Positions 56,015-64,000 of a DNA stretch of 64,000 nt are shown here, in pieces. Below the pieces are notes generated by a model that saw only the letters and a program-made list of their open reading frames with translations, was not told the DNA's origin and made no database searches. The position numbers were made by a program, and so were the translations under genes. Numbering within the stretch: position 1 is the stretch's first letter; each line of letters begins with the position of its first letter. The stretch lies in the NCBI GenBank assembly GCA_963971405.1, contig OZ020485.1:10292001-10356000 (forward strand), written 5' to 3'. This DNA is from Psococerastis gibbosa. Its lineage: Eukaryota; Arthropoda; Insecta; Psocodea; Psocidae.

Positions 56015-56395
56015 GGGCAAACTGGAGTCACGGATATTCCATTTTCTGTTCAAACTTCAATTTCTCATGAAATATGGATGCTATGAAAAAATGCTGAATG
56101 GCAAGAATAATTTTTTCTCCTAATTTTGATGCATAATAGTATGTGGCCTTAACTAACCCCAATTCGCCACAGTTGATGAACTCCTTCAGCTTGAATTCCT
56201 GAGTGACCGTTATTTTTTGCGTATCAAGTTCACTAACTATAGCCGATCGGTATTGATGATTGCAACATACTATATACCAAAATTAGGAGAAAAATTCTTT
56301 TTTTCATTCAGTATTTTTTAATTGTTCTGCGTTCCATATTTCATGAGAAATTAAAGTTTGCACAGAAATGGAATATCGGCGACTCCGGCTTGCCC
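56015..56395. mobile_element. Inverted-repeat element flanked by TTAA
   Basis: GGGCAAACTGGAGTCACGGA, TATTCCATTTTCTGT and CAATTTCTCATGAAATATGG face the inverse ending GGCGACTCCGGCTTGCCC. TTAA lies at both ends (56011-56014, 56396-56399), the target site of piggyBac-type transposases, though the GGGC terminus is not the classic CCC. Inner blocks (ATAATTTTTTCTCCTAATTT) are also inverted, so arms reach about 110 bases. Confidence 0.65.
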
Positions 56396-56399
56396 TTAA

Positions 56400-56884
56400 G
56401 GTCATCGCTAAAAATTAGTCAGAGTGCACGACACTACCAGGCATTGGTAGATGGCGATACCATCCGGCATACAGATACTTCTCAGCTATGGTGGGACCGT
56501 GCCTAAATATGTAACAGCACTGGTTACAGACAAGTGGAGATTATCAATCAAACCTATGAACTGTTATCCTATAGAAGGCCAAAAACTCAAAATAAGTGTT
56601 TTAAGGTTTTTGCACGGTTTCCAGTTTCAAATAATTCGTCACTGTATAAAATTCCAGTCCATCACAGACTCCATACTAAGAAAGAAGCAAAATGTTTTGG
56701 AGGGAAGGGGGGGGGGGCGCTATGGGGTTGCAACAGGCCGTTGCCCTTGAACCCCCAGCACCCTCCTTGTTATTTATTATCTCTCGTTCACCCACATTGT
56801 TGATGTTTTGTTTTTCGTTTACTTTATTGGACGCTTTTAGCCATAGAAATATATTAACTGGAGCGGCGGGAACCATAATATCTC
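56400..56884. other. No gene recognised
   Basis: Overlapping open stretches at 56451-56803 cross a G run (56708-56716); no motif. Confidence 0.3.
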
Positions 56885-57085
56885 TTACGGCAACGGCGTG
56901 CCCAGGTTTTGATTTCGGAGGGGGTCCATAAAAAATTTACGTCATTTATTAATGAAAGTCCATTATATCCAGTGTTTAACTCAAATAAATTTATTCTAAT
57001 TCTTCAAACAATACAGGTTTACATAAAAAAAATTATTGCGGGCGGGGGGGAGGGGGGAGGGGTCCGGACCCCGTGGACAAAGTGA
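56885..57085 (-). mobile_element. MITE of the GCCCAGG family, reverse copy
   Basis: ACGGCGTGCCCAGGTTTTGA at one end, GGGGTCCGGACCCCGTGGAC at the other, with ATGAAAGTCCATTATATCCA and AACAATACAGGTTTACAT between. Same content as 17736-17910 in reverse. Confidence 0.6.
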
Positions 57086-58104
57086 GGCAAAGTGCTTACT
57101 TCAGCTTCGTTTGCTCATGCAAACACATTGAAATTCAGTTAATACTATTGAAGTATGGAACTTTTTTATAATCTCGAATTGGAATTCCATCAAAAATACA
57201 TTATTGTTTGTTTGTTTTTAATTTTTTTTAAGGGCTACTGCAAGCTAGGGCCTGCTTAACCACCCACCGAGTTTATTATTGTCGTTACAGTGTGATTGTG
57301 AACTGCTATCCGGAGCGGACAGGACAACGAGATTGCCAATAATAGTTCTATGTATATGTATGTGTATGAATACTACCAGAGTTAGATTCAGGCCATAATT
57401 CCTGAAGTGTACAGGAACATCAAAGCATTGCTGAGTTTCTTCTCCGTAATAACGTTTCGTCTCCGTAATTAGACGCATGGTCGCCTGGGGGGACCATCGA
57501 CGATATCAAAAATATGTATACACAAGTGGAATAATGTCAAGGATCAACTGAAATGTGCTGTGTCATTTGCTGTTGCGGGGAGTCACAAATAATGAAAAAA
57601 AATGGGGAATGAAAGACTTAGGACCGTATACAGTTACATAGTAATTTTATAAAATGAATTTCAAATTCACATGACGTGAGACGAATAATTAAATACTAAC
57701 AGCTGGCGGTCTTGTGACACGTACCATGTCAGCCCACAAATTGCAACGGATAGCAACCATAATCATACGTGAAATTTCAGATCACGTTCAGCAAGGAGTT
57801 AACAAGCTCACCTCATCCACTAACACAGCTATCTCAGCAGGTAGCCAATTTTCCGAATATCTCCACTAGTTTACGTCGCTGGAATTACTAATTCTAGAAG
57901 CATTTACAAAACTGTTCTTGAAACTTTAAACTGTCATTGATGTCATTGTGTGCTATAAGTTAGTTATTGAAAGGCTGGAGCGTTACTCAGAAGTTCAACT
58001 ACTTTCGGTTACAATATTGAGTTAATTCTGTAACAACTACATGACGTGTTTCATTTCATTGTGTTTCCATAAGCTACGGCCAATGGTCAGGATAGTCAGG
58101 GCAT
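57086..58104. other. No gene recognised
   Basis: Nothing recognised. Confidence 0.3.
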
Positions 58105-58348
58105 GTAGGACTCGTATCTGTACTTGGTTAAGTCATGTCATCGCCTGTTTCATTGTGTCAATGGTATATGCTTGTCTCAGCTTGTCCATTATCGCTTGTA
58201 GCCGGTGTAGGTTGACATCAAGAACGTGCACCAGTCTGCCAATGGCCAAAAATTCTTACGGAAACAATACAAATAATGTCCAAAATCCATGGGGTCGTTG
58301 GTATTAGCCACTATAAGTAGACCTGGGCCCATAAAAATTCCTTAAAAC
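58105..58348 (+). repeat. Dispersed repeat H
   Basis: GGACTCGTATCTGTACTTGG, TTAAGTCATGTCATCGCCTG, AGCCGGTGTAGGTTGACATC, GCCAATGGCCAAAAATTCTT, AATCCATGGGGTCGTTGGTA. Diverged copy at 62615-62870, partial at 12710. No coding sense or promoter boxes seen; family unknown. Confidence 0.6.
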
Positions 58349-58568
58349 AGGGCATGTGGAGTAGTGGTACAGACTCCGGCATTTACCCAAAACATTGTTG
58401 GTTCGAGTTCCACACTTGCTACATTTTCTGGGCATGCTTTCGGTTCATGAGGAAAGCAGGCGGTCCCTGGCCTTCCTATAGTTGAGTGTAAGAGAGGGCT
58501 TTATATAGCCCTAACTCCGCTAGGTTGGCTTAGTAATGGAACAAAGAGTCAATATTTATTTATTTATA
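58349..58568 (+). mobile_element. tRNA-like SINE, type B
   Basis: GGGCATGTGGAGTAGTGGTA, GGTTCGAGTTCCACACTTGC (B box), GCATGCTTTCGGTTCATGAG, AGAGAGGGCTTTATATAGCC, CTCCGCTAGGTTGGCTTAGT, TTTATTTATTT tail. Confidence 0.75.
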
Positions 58569-58607
58569 ATGGTTGCTATTTCGTTTTTGCCACCAGCAAA
58601 TAATTAG

Positions 58608-58768
58608 ACTTCGATGGCAAGGTGGTAACGTGCTGGTACTTGCGAGTCTCTAAACACCATGCAATCGATGTCGTAACTCAACACGGGTACTAACCTACTG
58701 TGGCAACGAAGAGGTCAATCGGATAAATTCATTAAATTGTGTGTATGTGACTAAAATTAAGTTTTAAA
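58608..58768 (+). mobile_element. tRNA-like SINE, type A
   Basis: ACTTCGATGGCAAGGTGGTA, CGTGCTGGTACTTGCGAGTC, ACACCATGCAATCGATGTCG, AACTCAACACGGGTACTAAC, CAACGAAGAGGTCAATCGGA, AAATTCATTAAATTGTGTGT. Confidence 0.75.
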
Positions 58769-59010
58769 TTATACTAGTACAAATTACGAAATGTGCAATA
58801 TAACAGGGTAGATAGGTACACATTCTTTTTTTGACACATTTGTACTGAGTGAAGAATTATGATTGTACAGGTATTTTTAAATAAAATAATAATAATAAAT
58901 TATACTAGTAGTACCAATTACGAAATGTACAATATAACAGAGTAGATAGGTACACATTCTTTTTTTGACACATTTGTACTGAGTGAAGAATTATGATTGT
59001 ACAGGTATTA
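58769..59010. repeat. Tandem duplication, unit about 120-130 bp
   Basis: Two adjacent copies (about 58769-58895 and 58896-59010) of ATACTAGTA, AATTACGAAATGTRCAATAT, AACAGRGTAGATAGGTACAC, ATTCTTTTTTTGACACATTT, GTACTGAGTGAAGAATTATG, ATTGTACAGGTATT. Only a few differences, so recent. Confidence 0.85.
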
Positions 59011-59256
59011 TGGTAGCAGCAGCAACGGGACATACAAGTATAAACCAAAAAGGCAAAAACCACAGCTCCGATTCCGGGGAATACTTTATTTTAATCTGAT
59101 TTTCTGTCACCTTTCTTGAATCCTTCTCAATATCAAAGTGTCACGTATATTTAGTTTATGATTTTAAAACTAGAAAAAATTGTCATATATTTTATAATCC
59201 AGGAAATATAGAGACTGACTGAGGATGAGAGAGGATAAAGCAGAATTAGTCTAGAC
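59011..59256. other. No gene recognised
   Basis: Ends with the 8-base left flank of the next element (GTCTAGAC, 59249-59256). Confidence 0.3.
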
Positions 59257-59413
59257 CAGGGGTTCCCAAACTTTTTGTCCTTGGACCACTAGATCATTTT
59301 ATGATTTTCCGTGGACCACCATGGCTGTGACAGGAAAATCGTCAAATTCTAGGACCAAGATCAAGTAGTATGTGCGTACAATTAGGTTACGTTCTAATAT
59401 TTGATTAAATGTT

Positions 59414-59812
59414 AAGGCGGGGTTTCCACCGACCGGCTAGGGCTAAATACAAATACGGTGACGTGGTAACAGACAATCAAGACTTAGGCGTGGTTTCCAC
59501 CGACCTCGCATTGCAGAATGCAAATGACATTGACGGATTTTTTTTTTTACTCTATGCCATAGTATAAATTTATCAATGATCATAGTGTAAAATCACAAAC
59601 AAACAAACTAAAATTAAAAAATGGCTTCATGGGATATGTTAAGTACAAACATTTTAAAAGATTTCTATAAAAAGAAAAATTCAAATTTCCGTCAATGTCA
59701 TTTGCATTCTGCAATGCGAGGTCGGTGGAAACCCCTCCTAAGTCTTGAATGTCTGCCACGACGTCACCGTATTTGTATTTAGCCCTAGCCGGTCGGTGGA
59801 AACCGCGCCTTA
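59414..59812. mobile_element. Nested MITE with TAAGGCG ends (middle layer)
   Basis: TAAGGCGGGGTTTCCACCGA, CCGGCTAGGGCTAAATACAA faces the inverse ending GGTGGAAACCGCGCCTTA. The arms of about 70 bases differ at about six positions. Contains a further element at 59485-59741. Confidence 0.75.
59485..59741. mobile_element. Nested MITE (inner layer)
   Basis: AGGCGTGGTTTCCACCGACC, TCGCATTGCAGAATGCAAAT faces the inverse ending GGTGGAAACCCCTCCTAA. Core ACTCTATGCCATAGTATAAA and AAAATGGCTTCATGGGATAT as in 14836-15305 and 21297-21547. Confidence 0.75.
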
Positions 59813-60156
59813 ACATTTAATCAAATATTAGAACGTAACCTAATTGTACGCACATACTACTTGATCTTGGTCCTAGAATTTGACGATTTTCCTGTCACAG
59901 CCATGGTGGTCCACGGAAAATCATAAAATGATCTAGTGGTCCAAGGACAAAAAGTTTGGGAACCCCTGGACTGCATGGCATCGGTTGGATTTTATAGTTC
60001 AGTGCCAAAAATTACTGTATTTTACTTCAAATTTCCAATAACTCAGCTGTTTTATTTTCTTATTTCTTACTTTGGTCCGTAGACCACCTCATATACATCC
60101 GCCTGTAGGACCACCGGTGGTTCATGGACCACAGTTTGGGAACCACTGGTCTAGGC

Positions 60157-60528
60157 AATGCAGAGCTTTTTAATACTTAATGCGTTGGCACCAACGATAA
60201 TAAATATAGAATAGATCCCGCCCAACCACAAGCTAAGTATTGCCGAAAGCGGCCAAACAGTTTAAATGACATCGGAAATGTCGCAGGGTTGTAGGGGTGC
60301 AACATAAAACAACAAAATAGCTGCAAATAAAAAAAAACCATGAACAATTCAAGAGGCAGGCAGACAAAATTGATTTGAATTGATCTGACGTGATTTGCTT
60401 AGCATTGACAACAAGACTGTTGCGGACTACGGTTAAATCTTGGGCCTCATTATATGTGGCCGGGTTTTGGCAAGCCATCGACATGGAATAGTGACTCAGG
60501 GCCCAATTCACCTGAGTCCCCATTTTCC
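60157..60528. other. No gene recognised
   Basis: 96-codon minus-strand open stretch without motif. Confidence 0.3.
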
Positions 60529-60903
60529 TTAAGAGGAAATTGGCACCCCAAAATTAATTAATTTTAATTTTTTATTTCATGAACGCAGCAAGTTATAAAT
60601 ATGTTGGCTCATTTAAGTTGTGGAAGACTATTTCGTGCAACATATAATCGGGTATTCCTACTTTTCGGTTTTGTAGTTTTTCCAAAAATTACAAATTACG
60701 CAAAAATTTAGTCTCTTCTGGTAATTTATGACAGAACTAAGGCATACCAAAGATTTAATAATTGCTATTATATGATGCATGAAGTAGTCTGCTAAAACTT
60801 ACATGAGCCAAATCTTTAATAACATGCTTTGCTAATTAATTTAAAAGTAAATAAATACAACAAATTTTGGGGTGCTAATTTTCTACGCAGCATGCCCCCT
60901 TAA
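60529..60903. mobile_element. Inverted-repeat element bounded by TTAA
   Basis: TTAAGAGGAAATTGGCACCC and CAAAATTAATTAA at the left face TTTTGGGGTGCTAATTTTCT, ACGCAGCATGCCCCCTTAA at the right. Central AAATATGTTGGCTCATTTAA and TAAAACTTACATGAGCCAAA form a second inverted pair. Diverged partial copy at 37256-37520. Confidence 0.65.
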
Positions 60904-61736
60904 ACTACTAGTACTACTAGTGTCCTGTGGGTCCTCACCGTGGCCTACGACTATGCCAAACTTTACTACCACCCCTACTATACTACTATACAGCAAGGGG
61001 CTGTATAGCAACACTACCTAAATATTATCAAAGACAGGCCAACATTCAAACTTGTGAATAATTGGGAAACACAATTAGAAAAGTGTCAAAAAGAAACTTT
61101 TATTCACACAAAAATGAAGCGGACTCGAAAGTATTTCGAAGACGGAATTCGGCCTAATGAAAAATCCAATGGGGAGAAAATCAAAGATGGAAGGTTTCTT
61201 TGAAGAGAAAATTTGAAATGTAGATTTTAATTGAAACCATTGCTTTTGATGGTGTAGTCAAAGAAGCTAATCAGCCAGTTCAAACTTGGCTTCAATGAAT
61301 TTTTTTTGCATTTCTATAAACTATTGTAAATTCATCGAAGAAACATGAAGTATTGGATGGATGCTCGAATTTAAGTCAATTGTGCTACATAATTAGATCT
61401 AGCACAAAACTACAGTTATACACAAAACTTGATCGCCATCCGTTGCTCAAGCTTTCGTCTTGCACCGGGTTACTGTACCGACTCACATGGAACAACTGAT
61501 GCGAACACTACAACGATCGGTAGCCAGCTGGCACTTGTTGGTACTTGTTGCCAGATCCCCCACTGAGCCAGTAAAGCAGTCTCCGTAAAAAAAAAAAAAA
61601 ATCACTGACATTACTTTCCGGGCAGACCCTCTATTTATTTATTTTTTACAGGAACCATTTAGAGTGTCCTCAGAACACCCAACTGAAGTTTCGGCACGCG
61701 TCGAATACAAAATAACAAGCCATTTATATATAATTA
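60904..61736. other. No gene recognised
   Basis: A run at 61588-61601; otherwise nothing. Confidence 0.3.
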
Positions 61737-61880
61737 CTTCTACGTCCTCTTCTTCTTCTGGCTCTACAGCCCTTGATGAGCTTTGTGTTGCTCGACAACA
61801 CTCTTCCAGTCATCTCGGTTTTGTACAACGCTCCACCATCTACGGACTCCCAACTCATAAGATAAGCCGGACAAGCGTCA
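61737..61880 (-). mobile_element. LINE 3' end, family L-F, with GAA tail
   Basis: Minus strand: V-R-R-W-W-S-V-V-Q-N-R-D-D-W-K-S, A ... H-Q-G-L, then GAAGAAGAAGAGGACG. Close to the copy at 38321 (CATCTCGGTTTTGTACAACG on the plus strand in both). Confidence 0.65.
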
Positions 61881-62327
61881 CTTAAATGATAAGTATCATC
61901 GTCAGATCGGGCCAAAATAGATACAAGTTTGTGTGCCGGGGTGAAGTTACGATGAAAAAAAAATATATAAACATTAACCGCCAGCGCATTTGAATGAAGT
62001 GAGATAAATTTGCAAAAAAGCTCTGTAAAGTACCTCTTAGTCTCATTATATGGCTGGAAATTATTTTAATGTTAGACAAGACAATTAGGAAAGTCAGTGG
62101 AAGCGGAAATGAGGGAGATCCCCATTCCATCTCCCATGCTTCTTCAAAACACTCATTATTATTGTTCTCGACTTTTCTGACAGCAAAACACTTTTTCCAA
62201 GAGTTAAGCTATTCATTAGAATTCATAGCTTAGCATACATCATCCCTCTCAATGTAGAAAATAATCAACCCATTATATTGTACAATTGAGTTTAAATGCC
62301 TACTGTATGTCTAATTGCATTATAAAC
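61881..62327. other. No gene recognised
   Basis: Nothing recognised. Confidence 0.3.
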
Positions 62328-62500
62328 AAACTTCTTCTTCTTCTGGCTCTGCAGCCCTTGATGAGCTTTGGCCTGCTCGACAACCCACTTCTAGTCATCT
62401 CAATTTTGGACAACGCTCCACCATTTGCGGACTCCCAACTCGCGGACATTCGGCCAGTCGTCTTCCTGTCATGCTTGCTTTGTACATATTTTTCGGCATG
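62328..62500 (-). mobile_element. LINE 3' end, family L-F, with GAA tail
   Basis: Plus strand TTCTTCTTCTTCTGGCTCTG, AGCCCTTGATGAGCTTTGGC, CAACGCTCCACCATTTGCGG, CTCGCGGACATTCGGCCAGT. Reaches about 40 bases further 5' into the LINE than the copies at 38321 and 61737. Confidence 0.65.
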
Positions 62501-62614
62501 CGGTCGTCTGACACTTAATAAACAAACATCGTAATTAATAAGCAGAAGACCCAGTTGCCAGTAAGAAGGCAGAGATAAATCATAATATTCTTTTTGTACC
62601 TATAGTTCAATGTA

Positions 62615-62870
62615 GACTCATACCTGAACTTGGTTAAGTCATCCTTTCGCCTGTTGTATTGTGTCATGGTGAGTTGGTCTGAGCTTGAAGCCGGTGGAGG
62701 TTGTCATCGAGAACATAATATACCAATTTGCCAATGGCCATAAATTATTATGGAAACAATGTAAATAATGTCTGAAATCCATGGGGTCGTTGACATTGGA
62801 CAAGAGACCAATGGGCCACTATATGCAGGCATATGTTCATAAAAGTACTTCAGGGCAGTATTATTTATTA
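62615..62870 (+). repeat. Dispersed repeat H
   Basis: AGACTCATACCTGAACTTGG, TTAAGTCATCCTTTCGCCTG, AGCCGGTGGAGGTTGTCATC, GCCAATGGCCATAAATTATT, AATCCATGGGGTCGTTGACA. Second near-full copy of the repeat at 58105. Confidence 0.6.
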
Positions 62871-63079
62871 TTATACTTCAATGTAAACAATACCGATGCC
62901 TTGGAAGCATTGTAAACAGTCAGTCTGAAAATTCGCAGTACAATTGAACAAGCTCGAATAGTCTTCTTCAAAATGCAGAAAGTACTTCAGTGTCAGAATC
63001 AGTGATTGACCCTTCGATTGAGAATGCTGAAATGTTATGTGTTTCCAATCGTTCTATGTGGTGTGAATCTGTGTAGGGA

Positions 63080-63447
63080 CGTTGACCCAAGCTATTGAAA
63101 TGTGGATACGCAGACGAATGCTATGCATATAATGGAGAGATCGTGCCCCGGTGCCCCTGATACTGAGGGTTTAGAAACAGAAACTTACTTCAGCCATGTG
63201 ATGAGGAACGAAAAATATCGCCCTCTTCAAGCTACTACTTGTATAATTCAAGTGATGATAAAAGGTTTGAGAGCTCCTGCCAGAAGAAGAACGTTCTGTT
63301 TGAAAAACCTGCGGTAGTGGTTCGGTAAGAGCACAACTTCCCTTTTCGGAGCAGTTGTCTCCAAGGTCCAAATAACCATGATCATCACCAATCTTCACTA
63401 GAAGAGGCATTTGAAGAAGAAGAAGCATTAGATTAGAAGAAGAAGAA
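63080..63447 (+). mobile_element. LINE 3' end, family L-E, with GAA-rich tail
   Basis: In shifting frames: I-E-M-W-I-R-R-R-M-L (63090-63125), then Y-F-S-H-V-M-R-N-E-K-Y (63186-63220), I-K-G-L-R-A-P-A-R-R-R-T-F-C-L-K-N-L-R, W-F-G, G-A-V-V-S-K-V-Q-I-T-M-I. This matches the well-known LINE C-terminus with E-M-W-x-x-R-R-M-L, F-G-H-x-M-R-x-E, G-R-R-R-x-S-W-L-K-N-L-R and A-V-S-K-V-K-I-A. Frameshifts and stops make it dead. GAAGAAGAAGAAGCAT repeats follow at 63412-63450. Confidence 0.75.
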
Positions 63448-63450
63448 GCA

Positions 63451-64000
63451 TACTATGTATATATATTGAAAATATTCAAGGTTAAATTAATAAAAATTTC
63501 ATGTTATTTCGAAAGGGGAACGTAATTTTCTTTGAAAGCGAGGAAAACATTCGCGGGGTACAATAGGGGAGAGGGAAGTGGTGGTTGCGGTTTATACACT
63601 ACGTACTATATTCGCTTCTATACAAAATTTCTGTTGAAAAGCCTTTCATCACCGCCTTGTAATTTCACCAGAAAAATCACAAAGGCTGTCGCCTGGATGG
63701 CTGAAACCTGATGAAGAGCGCCGAGCACCACTAAACGCTCCAATTTCCAGTTGCTTTCTCGAGTATTCGTATTTTCGCACTGGAAGTAAATCTTGCACCA
63801 TTTCCGGTTTTATTTGGTACCCAAGAATAATTGGATGGGCTGTGTTTGGATTCTTTTACAGTCTTTTTTTATGTTACTTGAAGTCTCCTGCCAGGCGGGG
63901 GCAATATTAGCGACTTGTCGTTATCATTTTTAGGTACAGTTAGGCAAGAAATTAGTTTGTGGTTAGAAGGGAGTAAATTTAACGTTAACTATAGGTATTG
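63451..64000. other. No gene recognised
   Basis: AT-rich, nothing recognised to the window edge. Confidence 0.3.

Larger units (their letters stand above)
59257..60148. mobile_element. hAT-like element containing a perfect long palindrome
   Basis: CAGGGGTTCCCAAACTTTTT at the left and CAGTTTGGGAACCACTG at the right, flanked by GTCTAGAC and GTCTAGGC (59249-59256, 60149-60156), a hAT-type 8-bp duplication with one mismatch. The first 156 bases (59257-59412) recur inverted, with no difference I can see, at 59813-59968, so a second terminus lies inside the element. Between the two arms sits another inverted-repeat element (59414-59812). Confidence 0.75.

Noticed and set aside
63690-63730. Hammerhead ribozyme (CTGATGA present)
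   Set aside because: The CGAAA core and the required stems are not arranged properly around it.
1-64000. Endogenous virus, LTR retrotransposon or toxin gene
   Set aside because: No LTR pair, gag/integrase motif, viral protein motif or toxin-like cysteine pattern was seen; all reverse transcriptase-related pieces are LINE C-termini.

Overview
This is AT-rich animal DNA with no sign of prokaryotic gene organisation: no operons, no long ORFs, many small transposon relics and tRNA-like SINEs. The one host-gene piece I can identify points to an arthropod. On the minus strand at 17400-17539 there is a 140-bp exon with intact splice sites. It encodes the start of the extracellular domain of a nicotinic acetylcholine receptor alpha subunit of the insect alpha6/alpha7 type. 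I found no neighbouring exon, in particular nothing like the expected DEKNQ-type next exon between 1 and 17399. The window is therefore best read as part of a long intron region of that minus-strand gene, possibly with intergenic DNA.

Almost everything else that can be recognised is transposable-element sequence, mostly old and truncated. (1) LINE 3' ends: an RNase H-bearing element (4400-5330, minus), several elements ending in an R-W-I-G-H or F-G-H motif block (140-770, 25205-25430, 44140-44660, 46065-46205, 46440-46760, 63080-63447), three short relics with GAA-repeat tails (38321-38475, 61737-61880, 62328-62500), and LINEs with a C-terminal zinc-finger-like domain (1-135, 41190-41690, 54675-55450). 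(2) SINEs: at least four tRNA-like types, here called A to D, and a type that starts like 5S rRNA and ends with the 3' end of the LINE at 54675-55450. (3) Three near-full copies of an ~855-bp element (1842-2700, 44786-45635, 53521-54377) with Helentron/DINE-1-like ends, plus fragments. (4) Many non-autonomous DNA transposons, several with target-site duplications, and two places where they are nested inside one another (20343-21628 and 59257-60148). (5) Tandem repeats, including a 17-unit array of a 13-bp motif (33937-34163).

Layout: 1-9.4 kb is LINE and SINE debris. 9.4-17.4 kb is sparse, with several inverted-repeat elements. 17.4-17.5 kb holds the receptor exon. 18-25 kb holds the 5S-type SINE and a tower of nested elements. 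25-29 kb is mostly unrecognised. 29-38 kb holds tandem arrays and one larger inverted-repeat element. 39-46 kb holds C/G-rich internally repeated elements, a 1.3-kb hAT-like element and a LINE split by a SINE. 46-55 kb is LINEs, SINEs and the third Helentron-like copy. 55-64 kb is inverted-repeat elements, including a large nested palindrome, and more LINE tails. None of the transposons here has an intact coding region, so the window holds passengers rather than a working mobile system. All family assignments are by eye from motifs and termini; no database search was run.
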